Origin: Campylobacter majalis
GTDB lineage: Bacteria > Campylobacterota > Campylobacteria > Campylobacterales > Campylobacteraceae
Assembly (NCBI RefSeq): GCF_905120465.1
Contig: NZ_CAJHOF010000007.1
Span: 1 to 64,000, forward strand
DNA length: 64,000 bases
Direction: 5' to 3'
Shown here: positions 26,661-35,706 of the stretch, piece after piece
Numbering within the stretch: position 1 is the first letter of the stretch
Layout of the letters: every line of letters starts with the position of its first letter
Notes under the pieces: model-generated
Seen by the model: only the letters and a program-made list of their open reading frames with translations
Database searches by the model: none
What the model was told of the DNA's origin: nothing
Position numbers and translations under genes: made by a program

Positions 26661-26981
26661 ATGTTTAAAGATTTTGACTTTTCAAAAATGGGAGATATCT
26701 TAACTCAAGTGCAACAAAAAGCACGTGAGTTAGATGAATTGCGCGAAAGCAAAGAGTATAGCACAAAAAGTGGTGGTGGAATGATATTTGTCAAAGCAAA
26801 CGGAAAAGGTGAAATAATAGACATAAACATCGACGATAGCTTATTAGAAGACAAAGAAAGTCTTCAAATTTTACTTATATCAGCCATAAATGATGTGATA
26901 AAAATGGTAGCCGATGACAGCAAGGGCATGGCAGCCGATATGCTAGGCGGCATGGGAAATTTTGGAAATTTTAAACTATAA
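26661..26981 (+). CDS. YbaB/EbfC family nucleoid-associated protein
   Basis: 106 residues from the ATG at 26661; the frame extends to 26643 without a ribosome-binding site, whereas AAAGG lies before 26661. The family shape is visible: a helical N-terminus, a central KSGGGMIFVKANGKGEIIDINIDD beta-stretch, and the C-terminal helix ending in a glycine/methionine tail (MLGGMGNFGNF). YbaB/EbfC dimers bind DNA and may help recombination repair. It opens a three-gene run with the PDZ protein and ispA, matching C. jejuni Cj1642-Cj1644. Confidence 0.9.
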   Translation: MFKDFDFSKMGDILTQVQQKARELDELRESKEYSTKSGGGMIFVKANGKGEIIDINIDDSLLEDKESLQILLISAINDVIKMVADDSKGMAADMLGGMGNFGNFKL

Positions 26982-26991
26982 AGGAACAAGC

Positions 26992-28107
26992 GTGAAAAAG
27001 CTACTTTTATTAGCATCTATTTGTATTTTAACATTAGCAGCTCCTCGTCCTACCCAAGATGATTTTAATGCTTGTTTTGAAAAAAACAAAGACTCTATTG
27101 TGTCTGTTAATGGCAACTATGGTATAGCAATCACACCTGAATTAATCGCTGTAGTTAAAAACTCTGATACTGCGATAAATGATTATGTAAAATTTGATCC
27201 ATTTTTAGGATTGTATCTAGTAAAATCAAATCAAAATTTACACGTCCCTGACATGGTCGATGAAAACGATGATACAAAATTCAACAAAGCTACATGGGTA
27301 GCTACATTAAGTGATTCAAACGCTAGCATAATGGGGCATGTTAAGGCTTTTGGTTCCACTCTTGGGGATTTTGATGAGTTAAATTTTGATGTAAATATCA
27401 CGGCACAGCTTAATTCAGCTTGTTGTAAATTAGTAGGATTAGCCATAGGAGACAATAAATTTATCCCTGTTCGCTATCTTAAACATTTTGCCGCGTATGA
27501 TGATGTGTATTACGGCGACATAGGCGTGAGTTTTACCGAAAATGAAACTGGTTTTTACGTAGCAAGCGCCGATCCTCTTGGGCGAGGAAAGGCACTAATG
27601 CCAAAGGATAAAATTTTAAGCGTTGATAATACTGCACCAAAGGGCATAAGATGGCTAAATGAAAAGGTTTTATTTGCACCAAAAGGCTCAATTTTAGAGT
27701 TTAAAATTTTACGAGATAATGAAGAGATTAAGCTATTTATTCCGGTTTCTGGAGAGATAAAACTAAAAGATAATAGCATAGATGAAATTTCGCCAAAAGT
27801 TGCTGCCACACTAGATACCTTAACATCTAAAAATACAGACATAGACGCATATGGCGTAAGTTTAGGCGAGATACTTTTGCCATGGGGCATTGTAGTGGAT
27901 AAAGAACTAATTGTTACAAAAGTCATTGAAGATACTCCAGCACACGCATTTGGAATAGCCAAAAATGATAAAATTTTACAAGTAAATAATGATAGGGTAA
28001 AAACCTATAAAGATATGCTAGAAAAAATCGATAAACAAAGTAGTTTTTTGCTTTTATTTACACGTAACAATTTTGACTTTTTTGCAAGAGTTGTAAGGGA
28101 GAGATAA
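26992..28107 (+). CDS. Exported PDZ-domain protein
   Basis: 371 residues from GTG at 26992, preceded by AAGGAAC; the frame extends upstream through ybaB without meaning. A signal peptide (about 1-18, LLLLASICILTLAA) leads into a mature part whose middle resembles a degenerate trypsin-like/serine-protease fold without an evident catalytic triad. Two PDZ-like segments follow: FYVASADPLGRGKALMPKDKIL and the C-terminal VTKVIEDTPAHAFGIAKNDKILQVNNDRVKTYKDML (about 300-350). It likely scaffolds periplasmic proteins. C. jejuni has a periplasmic protein (Cj1643) at this place. Confidence 0.75.
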   Translation: MKKLLLLASICILTLAAPRPTQDDFNACFEKNKDSIVSVNGNYGIAITPELIAVVKNSDTAINDYVKFDPFLGLYLVKSNQNLHVPDMVDENDDTKFNKATWVATLSDSNASIMGHVKAFGSTLGDFDELNFDVNITAQLNSACCKLVGLAIGDNKFIPVRYLKHFAAYDDVYYGDIGVSFTENETGFYVASADPLGRGKALMPKDKILSVDNTAPKGIRWLNEKVLFAPKGSILEFKILRDNEEIKLFIPVSGEIKLKDNSIDEISPKVAATLDTLTSKNTDIDAYGVSLGEILLPWGIVVDKELIVTKVIEDTPAHAFGIAKNDKILQVNNDRVKTYKDMLEKIDKQSSFLLLFTRNNFDFFARVVRER

Positions 28108-28946
28108 TGAGTGATTTTGTAAAATTTTTAGATAAAAATTTACCAAATGTCGTTAGTTTTCATCCGCATTATAACAACGCTTTAAAAGATATGTTAAAAG
28201 CCGGCGGCAAACACTTTCGCGCAAACTTGCTTTTAGGTGTAGTAAATGCCTTAAAGCCAGAACTTACACAAAGTGCAATGAGAGTGGCTTTAGGGCTTGA
28301 GATGCTTCACACATATTCGCTTATCCACGATGATTTGCCAGTCATGGATAATGCCCCACTTCGCCGCGGAGTGTCAACACTTCATGTAAGATACGACGAA
28401 GTTACAGCAGTGCTTGTAGGCGATGCGTTAAACACGCAGGCTTTTTATGAAATTTCACAGGCTGATTTAAGTGCAGATATACGCATAAAATGTGTTGAAA
28501 TTTTAAGCCAAAATGGTGGCATGAGTGGCATGGTGCTAGGACAAGCACTTGATTGTCATTTTGAAAATACCCTGCTTGGCCTGGATGAGTTAAAATTCCT
28601 ACACATTCACAAAACAGCCAAATTAATAGCTGCTGCGTTAAAAATGGGGGCCGTTATAGCTGGTGCAGATGAGAAGATGTGCAATGAAATTTATAGCATC
28701 GGCATTGATTTAGGATTGGCATTTCAAATACAAGATGATATAATTGACGCAACAAGCGACGAGAGCAAGGCTGGAAAACCAGTGCATAATGACAGTGAGA
28801 AAAACTCATTTACAAATTTAATGGGCGTTGATGGTGCAATCAAGGCAAAAAATGAGCTAATAGATAAAATCCTAACCGCTTTAGAAAAATTGCCAAATGC
28901 CATAAACGACGTGGTAAAAGCGCTTATAAATAAACATCTAGTATAA
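28107..28946 (+). CDS. ispA: Geranylgeranyl/farnesyl diphosphate synthase type (polyprenyl synthetase)
   Basis: 279 residues. First aspartate-rich motif is in LIHDDLPVMDNAPLRRG (about 74-90) and the second in FQIQDDIIDAT (about 206-216); GKHFRANLLLG near the start is the IPP-binding stretch. It makes farnesyl diphosphate from IPP and DMAPP, feeding undecaprenyl phosphate and quinone synthesis. TAATG overlap with the PDZ gene stop; followed by a terminator. Confidence 0.95.
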   Translation: MSDFVKFLDKNLPNVVSFHPHYNNALKDMLKAGGKHFRANLLLGVVNALKPELTQSAMRVALGLEMLHTYSLIHDDLPVMDNAPLRRGVSTLHVRYDEVTAVLVGDALNTQAFYEISQADLSADIRIKCVEILSQNGGMSGMVLGQALDCHFENTLLGLDELKFLHIHKTAKLIAAALKMGAVIAGADEKMCNEIYSIGIDLGLAFQIQDDIIDATSDESKAGKPVHNDSEKNSFTNLMGVDGAIKAKNELIDKILTALEKLPNAINDVVKALINKHLV

Positions 28947-28968
28947 GATAGTGTGCTTACGCTATCTT
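28945..28968 (+). terminator. Terminator after ispA
   Basis: AAGATAGTG (28945-28953) pairs with CGCTATCTT (28960-28968) with one G-T pair around a six-base loop, followed by TACTC; no long T run. Confidence 0.55.
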
Positions 28969-28969
28969 T

Positions 28970-29455
28970 ACTCATAAATTTATCGCTCAAACACAAGCAA
29001 TCATGAGCTAATCAAACTCTAATTAAATTTGGATCAATTTAACTTAATCCTATTTTTTCTTATCAATTTTAGTAAAATTTGATAGAGATTTTTGCAAGTT
29101 TTAAATCTAAACTCACACTCTTTTAAGTGCAACAAAAAGTTATCTATTTTTATGCCTTTAAATTTGCTTAATCTATGCTTTGCAAAAGCACAAAACTCTC
29201 AATTTCATTGATATGGCTTTTATCGTTTCACAGAAACATTTTTTGAAAAAAGTTTTAAAATTCTTTAAATTTCGCTTCTGAAATTTTTGAGTGATATATA
29301 TACTTAATTTTTATCGGCAAAATCATAGCTTAAAGCCCATTTTATTTGATTTAGGCTAAATTGAGCCTTAAAAATTTTTAAACACACTAAAAATTTTAAG
29401 CCCTATTATAGTAAAATCCATAAAAATTTCTACAAATATAAAAAAGGTAAAAAAT
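28970..29455. other. Gene-free gap before tkt
   Basis: About 485 bp, AT-rich, no gene seen. Positions 29248-29268 repeat the GTTTTAAAATTCTTTAAATT segment of the 21.7-kb gap. TATTATAGTAAAAT near 29404-29417 may be the -10 area of tkt. Confidence 0.65.
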
Positions 29456-31369
29456 ATGCTAAAAAAACAAGCCGATACAATTAGATTTTTATGTGCTGAT
29501 ATGGTGCAAAAAGCAAATAGCGGTCACCCAGGTGCTCCAATGGGATTAGCCGATATCGTTACTGTGCTTTGTAATTTCTTAAATCACAATCCAAAAAATC
29601 CAAACTGGCTAAACCGCGATCGTTTAGTATTTAGCGGTGGTCACGCTAGTAGTTTGGTGTATAGCTTTTTGCATTTAAGTGGATATGATTTAAGCTTAGA
29701 TGAGCTTAAAAATTTTCGCCAACTTGGCTCAAAAACTCCAGGTCATCCAGAGATTAATACTCCAGGTGTAGAGATAGCTACTGGTCCGCTTGGTCAAGGC
29801 GTAGCAAACGCAGTAGGACTAGCTATGGCGGCAAAATATGCGGCAAATTTACTAAACACTCCAGAAAATGAGATAATTAATCACAAAGTTTATTGCCTTT
29901 GTGGCGATGGCGATTTGCAAGAGGGCATAAGCTACGAGGCATGCGCTATGGCTGGAAATTTAGTGCTTGATAACCTAGTCATCATATATGATTCAAACCG
30001 CATAACAATAGAAGGCGATACAAGCATAGCATGGAGTGAAAATGTTAAAGCTAGATTTGAAGCACAGGGCTTTGAAGTAGCGACAATTGATGGGCATAAT
30101 TATGACGAGATAGAATTTGCACTATCTCAAGCAAAAGAAAAAGAAAAACCTTACTTAATCATCGCAAATACAACAATTGCAAAAGGTGCAAATAAGCTTG
30201 AAGGAAGCCATCATAGCCACGGAGCACCGCTTGGCGAATATGTAATAAAAGAGGCAAAAATACAAGCCGGATTTAACCCAGATGCGAAATTTTTTATACC
30301 TGAAGATGTGCTTTTAAGATTTAGAGTAGCACTTGAAAAAGGCGAGTTAAGCGAAAAAATATGGAATGAAAAAGTTCAAAATTTAAACGAGCAAACAAAG
30401 AAAATTTTAAACAGCCTACTAAATCCTGATTTTAGTAAAATTTCATATCCAGACTTTACAGGCAAAAAAACAGCAACAAGAGACAGTAATCACGCTATAT
30501 TAAATGCCATTGCAAACGCTGTGCCTGGATTTATCGGTGGTTCAGCAGATCTAGCTCCGTCAAATAAAACTGAGCTAAAAAATATGGGCGATTTCCCACA
30601 TGGACGCAACATACACTACGGCATACGCGAACACTCAATGGCAGCCATAAACAACGCATTTGCAAGATATGGATTGTTTTTACCATTTTCGGCGACATTT
30701 TTTATCTTTAGCGACTATTTAAAACCGAGTGCTAGAGTGGCGGCATTAATGGGGATTAAGCACTTTTTTGTCCTTACGCACGATAGCATAGGCGTTGGTG
30801 AAGATGGCCCAACACATCAGCCTATCGAGCAACTTAGCCAATTTAGAGCTATGCCAAATTTCTACACTTTCCGTCCAGCAGATGGCAACGAAAATGCAAA
30901 ATCATGGCAAACAGCCCTAAACCTAAATGCTCCATCGGCATTTGTGCTTAGCCGTCAAGGGCTTGAGCCACTAAATGAGCCAGTCTATGGCGATGTAGCA
31001 AACGGTGCTTATTTACTAAAAGAGCATCAAGACGCAAAAGTAACACTAATAGCAAGTGGTAGCGAAGTAAGCCTGTGCGTAAAAACGGCTGAAATTTTAC
31101 AAGCAAAAGGCATAAATACAAGCGTAGTATCGGCTCCGTGCTATGATTTGATATCTAAGCAAGACGCTCAGTATTTAGATAGAGTGTTTAACAAAAATAG
31201 CCTAAAAATAGCAGTCGAAGCTGCCTCAGCACTTGAGTGGTATAAATATGCTGATGAAATTTATGCTATGTCAAGTTTTGGCGAGAGTGCAAAAGCTGAT
31301 GAGTTGTTTGCTCATTTTGGCTTCACGCCTGAAAAGCTAAGCGATTTTGTGCTATCAAAACTAAAATAA
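29456..31369 (+). CDS. tkt: Transketolase
   Basis: 637 residues, standard. TPP-binding GDGDLQEGISYEA(CAM) with the following NLVLDNLVIIYDSN is at about 146-180; LDRLVFSGGHAS-type and HPEINTPGVEIATGPLGQG segments precede it, and GEDGPTHQPIEQL and the C-terminal Pyr/PP domains follow. It moves two-carbon units in the pentose phosphate pathway, which matters in Campylobacter with its limited sugar metabolism. Stands just upstream of uppP. Confidence 0.96.
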   Translation: MLKKQADTIRFLCADMVQKANSGHPGAPMGLADIVTVLCNFLNHNPKNPNWLNRDRLVFSGGHASSLVYSFLHLSGYDLSLDELKNFRQLGSKTPGHPEINTPGVEIATGPLGQGVANAVGLAMAAKYAANLLNTPENEIINHKVYCLCGDGDLQEGISYEACAMAGNLVLDNLVIIYDSNRITIEGDTSIAWSENVKARFEAQGFEVATIDGHNYDEIEFALSQAKEKEKPYLIIANTTIAKGANKLEGSHHSHGAPLGEYVIKEAKIQAGFNPDAKFFIPEDVLLRFRVALEKGELSEKIWNEKVQNLNEQTKKILNSLLNPDFSKISYPDFTGKKTATRDSNHAILNAIANAVPGFIGGSADLAPSNKTELKNMGDFPHGRNIHYGIREHSMAAINNAFARYGLFLPFSATFFIFSDYLKPSARVAALMGIKHFFVLTHDSIGVGEDGPTHQPIEQLSQFRAMPNFYTFRPADGNENAKSWQTALNLNAPSAFVLSRQGLEPLNEPVYGDVANGAYLLKEHQDAKVTLIASGSEVSLCVKTAEILQAKGINTSVVSAPCYDLISKQDAQYLDRVFNKNSLKIAVEAASALEWYKYADEIYAMSSFGESAKADELFAHFGFTPEKLSDFVLSKLK

Positions 31370-31380
31370 TGGCTTAATTT

Positions 31381-32175
31381 ATGGATATAATTCAGATCAT
31401 AGTCTTAGCTTTGGTGCAAGGCGTAAGTGAGTTTTTGCCGATATCTAGCTCTGCTCACTTAGTCTTAGTGCCTGAAATTTTTGGCTGGGACGATCAAGGA
31501 TTGGCGTTTGATGTAGCGGTGCATGTTGGGACGCTACTTGCGATTTTGTTTTATTTTAAAGATAGAATTTCAAAGCTAGTGGGTGATTTTTTAAGCTCGA
31601 TTATAAAACGCAAAAATGTTGGCGAGAGTATGCTTGTATGGGCTGTTGGATTTGGGACAATTCCGGCTGGATTGTTTGGTTTATTTGCCAAAGACCACAT
31701 CGAAACATACGCTAGAAGTCCGCTTGTTATAGCGGCTACAACGATAATTTTTGGCATAATTTTATATCTAGCAGACAAAAGAGTTGGCTTTAAAAACGAA
31801 GCCAACATCACAATAAAAATTGCTCTAATCATAGGCGTAGCACAAGCTCTTGCACTAATACCTGGAGTATCTAGATCTGGCGTTACAATTAGCATGGCAT
31901 TACTGCTTGGTTTTTCTCGTATAACCAGTGCAAATTTTTCGTTTTTACTCTCTATTCCTGTTATATTTTTAGCAGGTGGGTTAAAAACACTTGATTTAAT
32001 CAAATCATCAAATCACATAGCATGGGACGAGATAGGGCTTGGTGTGCTTATAAGCGGCGTTAGTGCGTATTTATGCGTTAAGCTATTTATGAGCCTTATC
32101 TCTCGTATGAGCATGACGCCATTTGTAATTTATCGACTATTTTTAGGTGCAATTTTAATCTACTTTTTTATCTAA
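31381..32175 (+). CDS. uppP: Undecaprenyl-diphosphate phosphatase (BacA/UppP)
   Basis: 264 residues, about eight membrane helices. The family motifs GVSEFLPISSSAHLVL (about 14-29, with catalytic Glu) and PGVSRSGVTISMALLLG (about 160-176) are intact. It recycles undecaprenyl diphosphate for peptidoglycan and glycan synthesis and can give bacitracin resistance. Its last 21 bases overlap the end of the convergent methyltransferase gene. Confidence 0.96.
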   Translation: MDIIQIIVLALVQGVSEFLPISSSAHLVLVPEIFGWDDQGLAFDVAVHVGTLLAILFYFKDRISKLVGDFLSSIIKRKNVGESMLVWAVGFGTIPAGLFGLFAKDHIETYARSPLVIAATTIIFGIILYLADKRVGFKNEANITIKIALIIGVAQALALIPGVSRSGVTISMALLLGFSRITSANFSFLLSIPVIFLAGGLKTLDLIKSSNHIAWDEIGLGVLISGVSAYLCVKLFMSLISRMSMTPFVIYRLFLGAILIYFFI

Positions 32176-32955
32176 ATCTATAGCTATGAAAGCCCATATC
32201 ATAGGGGCTTCATAAGCTTTTTTGCCACTTTGATAATACTCTTTTAAAGCCTTTATCTCATCTTTGTTTAAAGTATCATTTAAGCTCCACTGCACTTTTT
32301 GCATTAAATCATCTTCGCACAAAATTTTAGAACAATTTGGGCTATAAATATACTCAACTCTAGGCAAATAACCCATGCCAACAAGGATATTTATAAGATA
32401 TATAAAATTTGGCTTTGCTTGCACTTTGCGATTAATGGCGGTTAAAATCTCTTTTTCAACAAAGCTTTTTTGCACTTTAAAACTCATATAAACGCTTCTT
32501 TTTGCCTTTGATATTAGCTTTGAAACGACAGCTTTTAAATCATCAACCTCTAAACATCTTGAAGCAAACACAACATCACAAATTGGCACTTCATCCCAAC
32601 TATCTTCAAACGCCTTTTGCTCTGTTTTTATATTTTTAATCTCTTCGTTTTTAGCATTTTGATTTAAAAAATAAAGCATTTGCTCTGAATAATCATACGC
32701 ATATACTCTATCTACAAGTTTTGCTACCTTCAAACTCAAAGCTCCAGCCCCACAAGCAAAATCAAGCACACTGCTAACGCCATGCAAATTAACAAGATTT
32801 AAAAATTCATCAGCATAAGTGCTTTTTAATGCACTTTCGTTAAAGCTAGGAGCCTTTTTGTCCCAATCATCTTGTGTTTTTACGCTACTTAGACTAAGAT
32901 CTCTTTGGGCTTTATAAAGCTCGTTAAAATCAATACTGTCAATATTTGTTTTCAT
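32155..32955 (-). CDS. Class I SAM-dependent methyltransferase in a metal-uptake operon
   Basis: 266 residues. The SAM-binding core is VLDFACGAGALSLKVAKLVDRVYAYDYSEQML (motif I and post-I, about 62-93), with CDVVFASRCLEV as the motif II region. Target unknown. It is the last gene of the receptor-binding protein-permease-ATPase operon (ATGA overlap with the ATPase), so it may act on a metallophore or be linked to the imported compound, but this is inference from position only. Its 3' end overlaps uppP. Confidence 0.8.
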   Translation of the reverse strand: MKTNIDSIDFNELYKAQRDLSLSSVKTQDDWDKKAPSFNESALKSTYADEFLNLVNLHGVSSVLDFACGAGALSLKVAKLVDRVYAYDYSEQMLYFLNQNAKNEEIKNIKTEQKAFEDSWDEVPICDVVFASRCLEVDDLKAVVSKLISKAKRSVYMSFKVQKSFVEKEILTAINRKVQAKPNFIYLINILVGMGYLPRVEYIYSPNCSKILCEDDLMQKVQWSLNDTLNKDEIKALKEYYQSGKKAYEAPMIWAFIAIDLDKKVD

Positions 32956-33692
32956 AATACTTCCTTAAAATTTTCATATTTTATATCATAAAGTCTATTA
33001 ATATTTTGTGTTGTTATAATACTTTTGCTCTCACCAAACTCTAAAATTTTTCCGCCCCTTAGCAATAAAGAGCTTTTTGTAACATACAGAGCATGTCGTG
33101 GATGATGCGTGGTTTGAACTATATGATATCCATCGCTAATAAGTGATTTTAATATATTTAAAAGCTTTATTTGATTACCAAAATCAAGTCCATTTGTTGG
33201 CTCATCCATAAAAATTATCCTTGCTTCTTGCATTAACGCACGAGCAATATATGCTAACTGCCTTTGACCGCCACTAATCTTTGTATAAGACTCATTTTTT
33301 AGCTCACTTATGCCCATTTTTTCTATATAAAAGAGCGCCTTTTGTCTATCTTGTTTTGTATAGCTTGAAAGTAGCGGTGTTCGTGAAATAGCCCCCATAA
33401 GCACTAAATCATACACGCTATATTCATAAGCTAAAGTGTGAGATTGTGGTATATAAGCTATGAGTTTTGATAGTGCATTTTTGCTATACTCTTTAACATC
33501 TTTACCTAAAATTTCAACCCTACCACGATATGGTAAAAACCCTAGCATTATCTTTAAAAGTGTGCTTTTACCACTCCCATTTGCCCCTAGCACACTCATA
33601 CTTTGATCTATGTCAAAACTAATATCATTTAAAACTATCTTTTTTTGATAAGCAAAACTTACATTTTTTAAACTAATTAGCACCAAAACCAC
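32952..33692 (-). CDS. ABC transporter ATP-binding protein, iron-chelate/cobalamin type
   Basis: 246 residues. Walker A GANGSGKSTLL (about 33-43), signature ISGGQRQLAYIAR (about 139-151), Walker B IIFMDEPTNGLDFG (about 158-171) and the H-loop in TTHHPRHA are complete; typical FecE/FepC family. The start is uncertain: GTG at 33692 or an alternative GTG at 33683, both inside the overlap with the permease end. Pairs with the FecCD permease next to it. Confidence 0.92.
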   Translation of the reverse strand: MVLVLISLKNVSFAYQKKIVLNDISFDIDQSMSVLGANGSGKSTLLKIMLGFLPYRGRVEILGKDVKEYSKNALSKLIAYIPQSHTLAYEYSVYDLVLMGAISRTPLLSSYTKQDRQKALFYIEKMGISELKNESYTKISGGQRQLAYIARALMQEARIIFMDEPTNGLDFGNQIKLLNILKSLISDGYHIVQTTHHPRHALYVTKSSLLLRGGKILEFGESKSIITTQNINRLYDIKYENFKEVL

Positions 33693-34689
33693 CCTTAACT
33701 CTAAATAAAATAGCTACAAAAACCGGTATGCCAATGAGCGATGTAATTATGCCTATTGGAATTTCATACTCAAACAAAATGCGTGACAAATCATCACAAA
33801 CGAGCAAAAACATAGCGCCAATGAGTGCTGAAAAAGGCAGAACTATCTTGTTATCTGATGAGAATAAAAATCTAGTAATATGCGGTACGATAAGCCCTAT
33901 CCAGCCTATCACTCCAGCCATACTAACGCTAAGTGCTGAGATAAATGTAGCCAAAATAATAACAAAAATTTTAAATCTCATCGCATCTATACCAAGCGAT
34001 TTTGCCTCTTCTTCGCCAAGGCTTAATGCATTTAGCCCCTTAAAACAAAAACAGAGCATAACAATGCCAAAAAGCATAGGCAAAGCAGCCCAAAATACCG
34101 CCTTAGCACTAGCAAAAGACAAACTTCCCATTAAAAAATATGTAATGTTTGGCAAAGTATCATTTGGATCGGCTGCATATTTTAAAATAGAAAGCAACGA
34201 GGTAAAAAAAGATGAGCTAATAATGCCACCAAGCACCAAAAGTATAATGCCCTTACCAGAGTTAAACACAATAACAAATCCAAGCGAAACACATACAGCA
34301 ACGACCCCAAAAACAAAGGTGCTAAGCCCAACATAAAAAGGCGTCAAACCAAAAAACATACCAAGTGCCGCACCAAATCCAGCCCCACTTAATACACCCA
34401 AAATCGACGGTGAAACAAGCGGATTAACAAACATCGCCTGATACGCACTACCAGAAATACTAAGTGCAGCACCGATGATAACACAGGCTAAAACACGTGG
34501 AAATCTAAGCTCAAAAAACACAGTATGAATATCTAAATGTCTGCTCACATCGCCTTTAATCAAGGCATTAAAATAGCTTAAATACTCACTAGCCGACAAA
34601 GAGTATTTGCCTATAAAAAGTGAAAATATAATTAACCCAAAGCAAAGCGATAAAAGCACAAAAAACGCAAATGTATTTTTATTTTGCAA
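33673..34689 (-). CDS. ABC transporter permease, FecCD family
   Basis: 338 residues with about nine to ten membrane helices. The family segments LRFPRVLACVIIGAALSISGSAYQAMFVNPLVSPSILGVLSGAGFGAALG and GVIGWIGLIVPHITRFL are intact, with GEEEAKSLGI as the coupling region. TTG start at 34689 with AAAGGA upstream; it overlaps the binding-protein gene by 11 bases. Substrate class: iron chelate, haem, cobalamin or a nickel/cobalt chelate. Confidence 0.93.
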   Translation of the reverse strand: MQNKNTFAFFVLLSLCFGLIIFSLFIGKYSLSASEYLSYFNALIKGDVSRHLDIHTVFFELRFPRVLACVIIGAALSISGSAYQAMFVNPLVSPSILGVLSGAGFGAALGMFFGLTPFYVGLSTFVFGVVAVCVSLGFVIVFNSGKGIILLVLGGIISSSFFTSLLSILKYAADPNDTLPNITYFLMGSLSFASAKAVFWAALPMLFGIVMLCFCFKGLNALSLGEEEAKSLGIDAMRFKIFVIILATFISALSVSMAGVIGWIGLIVPHITRFLFSSDNKIVLPFSALIGAMFLLVCDDLSRILFEYEIPIGIITSLIGIPVFVAILFRVKGGFGAN

Positions 34690-35698
34690 GGATTTCCTTT
34701 GCCTGTTCTTGAGTTAAATTTACATCCAAAAATAGCTTGTAAAACTCAATTGTTTCAGATACCATATCTATATCAAAATACTCATTGTAATTTAAACTCA
34801 CAAGCCACCTAAGCCCCAAAAATCTCATAAAAGACGGCGGTCTATCAAACCAACTAAAAGGCTTACGCGGTATTAAATACACCTTTTTGTCTTTTACAGC
34901 TTTTAGCAAAGACCACTTTTTATCAGTAAAAATTCTATCATAAAAGCTTTTTTCATATACCAAAATAACATCTGGCTGATATGTTAGCACCTGCTCAAAG
35001 CTAAGCTTAACTCTGCCATATTCGCTAATATTTTCGCATTTATGAACGTTGTTTGCACCAGATAAAGCTATAAGTAAAGCATGTGGTGAGCCTTCGCACT
35101 CACTAAGTAGCCCATCAAATCCTTGTGCATAATACACTCTAGGCTTTTTTAAGCTGTGTTTAGCGATCACATCTTGCACTTTGTTTTTTAATTCAAGGCT
35201 TTGTTTTGCATATTTTATTAGCTCATTTGCTCGTTGTTTTTTATCTAAAACTTCTCCCAAAATTTCTATCGCTACTATATAATCATCTAAATTTTTTAAC
35301 TCAAAATACAAAATCGGCTTTTTAACATGAGTAAAAATTTCTCTAAGCTTACCAAGCTGTTTGACATTGTTATTTGCCAAAATCAAATCAGGTGATAACG
35401 CTAGAAGTTTTTCGGAATTTGGGATTTTTGCTTTGCCAAAAAATCCACCAACCACCTCTTGTTCTCTTACCTTTTTATCTAAATATGGACGTTCTAACTC
35501 GTTAAACTCATAATTTAGCCCAACAATGCTATGCCTTGATACGGCATAAAGCAAATATAAAAGCGTTGGAGTGCTTGCATATACGCGTTTTATCTTAGAA
35601 GTATTGCTAAAATTTTCTGAGTTTTGCTTAATATAACTATCAACATCATTGCACCAAGCAACACAAACAAAACATAGTAAAATTGCTAGTTTTTGCAT
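34679..35698 (-). CDS. Periplasmic binding protein of the metal-chelate ABC importer
   Basis: 339 residues with a signal peptide (MQKLAILLCFVCVAWC; the Cys at about 16 could be a lipidation residue but no LxxC context is clear). Class III binding-protein fold: IKRVYASTPTLLYLLYAV, LALSPDLILANN, VYYAQGFDGLLSE, YQPDVILVYE and a FSWFDRPPSFMRFLGLRWL segment characteristic of part of the siderophore/cobalamin/nickel-chelate family. The ligand cannot be fixed. Nine bases separate it from the TonB receptor gene. Confidence 0.88.
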   Translation of the reverse strand: MQKLAILLCFVCVAWCNDVDSYIKQNSENFSNTSKIKRVYASTPTLLYLLYAVSRHSIVGLNYEFNELERPYLDKKVREQEVVGGFFGKAKIPNSEKLLALSPDLILANNNVKQLGKLREIFTHVKKPILYFELKNLDDYIVAIEILGEVLDKKQRANELIKYAKQSLELKNKVQDVIAKHSLKKPRVYYAQGFDGLLSECEGSPHALLIALSGANNVHKCENISEYGRVKLSFEQVLTYQPDVILVYEKSFYDRIFTDKKWSLLKAVKDKKVYLIPRKPFSWFDRPPSFMRFLGLRWLVSLNYNEYFDIDMVSETIEFYKLFLDVNLTQEQAKEILAK

Positions 35699-35706
35699 AT
35701 CAACCC

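Noticed and set aside
26962-26991. Longer N-terminus of the PDZ protein
   Set aside because: It overlaps the ybaB end and would hide the signal peptide; AAGGA precedes GTG 26992.
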